This document shows positions 63,140 through 64,000 of a DNA stretch of 64,000 bases, piece after piece. Every line of letters starts with the position of its first letter. The stretch's first letter is position 1. Below the pieces are notes generated by a model, which searched no databases, was not told the DNA's origin, and saw nothing but the letters and a program-made list of their open reading frames with translations. This DNA comes from Collinsella tanakaei. GTDB taxonomy: Bacteria; Actinomycetota; Coriobacteriia; Coriobacteriales; Coriobacteriaceae. The position numbers and the translations under genes were made by a program. The DNA is taken from NCBI RefSeq assembly GCF_021531055.1, contig NZ_JADYTL010000001.1, positions 372,001 through 436,000 of the forward strand, in the 5' to 3' direction.

Positions 63140-64000
63140 TCAGCGAGCCTCGGCGACGTGCTCGAGGTACTCGGGACCGACCTGCGTGATGTCGCCGGCA
63201 CCCATGGTGATCAGCAGGTCGCCGGCGGACGCCTCGGCGTCGAGGCGCTGCATCAGCGACGCGCGATCGGGCGCGTAGAAGACGCGGACCTCGGGATGGC
63301 GGCTTTTGACCAGGTCGGCGAGCATCTTGCTCGTGACACCCGGGATCGGCATCTCGCCGGCGGGGAACACGTCGATCAGCACGAGCACGTCGGCCATCGA
63401 CAGCGAATCGGCGAAATCGTCGGCGAGCGCCTGCAGGCGCGAATAACGGTGAGGCTGGAAGACGACGATCAGCTTGTCGAAATCGAGCGTGCGGGCGGCA
63501 GAGAGCGTCGCCGCGATCTCGGTCGGATGATGGCCGTAATCGTCGACGAGCGTCACGCCGCGGGCATCGCCCACGTGCGTGAAGCGACGACGGACGCCCT
63601 CGAAGGTCGACAGCGCGCGGGCGGCATCCTCGGTGTCGAGACCCTCGACCCATGCGACCGCCAGCGACGCCGCGGCGTTGAGCATGTTGTGGCGGCCCGG
63701 GTTGCTCTGCAGGGTGACGCGGCGCACCTGGCCGTCGGGAAGCTTGGCATCGAAGACCGTCGAGACCGAGCGGCTCATCGCGACCGGCGTGCAGACGACG
63801 TCGCAGCGCTCGTCGAATCCGTAGGTGATAACGCGGCGGCCGGTGGAGCGGGCGAGCTCGACGAGATGCTCGGACTCGCCGCACACGATGACCGCGCCGG
63901 CATCGCCGACGAGATCCATGAACTTGGCGAAGGTCTCCTCGATCTCCTCGATACCCGAATAGTGATCGAGATGGTCGGCCTCGACGTTGGTGACGACGGC
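63140..64000 (-). CDS. murC: UDP-N-acetylmuramate--L-alanine ligase, C-terminal part (runs off the window)
   Basis: The frame is open to the window edge; about 287 residues are present. They start within the Mur central domain (TNVEADHLDHYSGIEEIEE), then have the NPGRHNMLNAAASLAVAW region and the C-terminal ligase domain with RRFTHVGDARGVTLVDDYGHHPTEI and FQPHRYSRLQAL. DYGHHPTE and PHRYSR are diagnostic of MurC. It adds L-Ala to UDP-MurNAc. The ATP-binding loop lies outside the window. Confidence 0.95.
   Translation of the reverse strand, partial: AVVTNVEADHLDHYSGIEEIEETFAKFMDLVGDAGAVIVCGESEHLVELARSTGRRVITYGFDERCDVVCTPVAMSRSVSTVFDAKLPDGQVRRVTLQSNPGRHNMLNAAASLAVAWVEGLDTEDAARALSTFEGVRRRFTHVGDARGVTLVDDYGHHPTEIAATLSAARTLDFDKLIVVFQPHRYSRLQALADDFADSLSMADVLVLIDVFPAGEMPIPGVTSKMLADLVKSRHPEVRVFYAPDRASLMQRLDAEASAGDLLITMGAGDITQVGPEYLEHVAEAR

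Overview
The window is about 64 kb of GC-rich DNA from a Gram-positive, DAP-using actinobacterium. The gene set points to the Coriobacteriia, and a Collinsella-like organism is the best guess: class III fructose-1,6-bisphosphatase, wall-binding-repeat secreted proteins, teichoic-type ABC exporters, SepF/DivIVA division proteins, and the acetylase route to diaminopimelate. The organism assignment is inference from gene content and was not tested by any search.

Layout. 1-5 kb: the 5' part of an MFS transporter, a long nested inverted repeat, a Cof-type HAD phosphatase and polA. 5-7 kb: an Abi_2/HEPN abortive-infection gene flanked by two copies of the 3' end of a decayed YheC-type ATP-grasp gene. 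7-18.3 kb: three large secreted proteins, each with its own terminator: an NlpC/P60-like wall hydrolase with wall-binding repeats, a transglutaminase-like protein with FN3 repeats, and a 2250-residue protein joining a phosphodiester glycosidase (NAGPA) domain to a metallophosphatase. 18.5-30.5 kb: one tightly packed minus-strand operon. It encodes a cell-surface polymer pathway (a double ATP-grasp protein, a CDP-glycerol glycerophosphotransferase family enzyme, two further ATP-grasp ligases, a nucleotidyltransferase and an ABC exporter) together with a GH25 lysozyme and an L,D-transpeptidase. 30.7-33 kb: two small tandem HTH regulators and a second ABC polymer exporter on the plus strand.

33-40 kb: fbp, two GtrA-family membrane proteins, an HTH/Ser-Thr kinase pair, and a DUF4190/FxLYD lipoprotein-like membrane protein. 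39.4-44.6 kb: the DAP/lysine block, with an M20 N-acetyl-DAP deacetylase-like enzyme divergent from lysA-dapA-dapB-dapH. lysA is preceded by a lysine riboswitch whose P1 helix abuts the Shine-Dalgarno. 44.8-47.9 kb: a three-gene FAD oxidoreductase operon (GlpA-like with a BFD [2Fe-2S] domain, a pyridine-nucleotide-type flavoprotein, DUF1667). 48.6-53.2 kb: metY, a C_GCAxxG_C_C protein, a YigZ protein, and a DUF47-Pit phosphate uptake pair with a possible Pho box upstream. 53.5 kb: RNase P RNA, then a nitroreductase.

54.6-64 kb: a division and cell-wall cluster on the minus strand, reading murC, murB, ftsQ, ftsZ, pgeF, a PhoU-domain gene, yggS, sepF, yggT, divIVA. yggT appears to lack any ATG/GTG/TTG start.

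From about 5.2 to 22 kb the DNA looks less GC-rich than the housekeeping flanks and carries the surface and defence genes, so it behaves like an accessory region. The most interesting parts are the ATP-grasp-rich wall-polymer operon, the glycosidase-phosphatase fusion, the structured repeat near 1 kb, the palindrome cluster near 36.4 kb, and the unusual yggT start. No tRNA, CRISPR array, intact transposase or integrase was seen.
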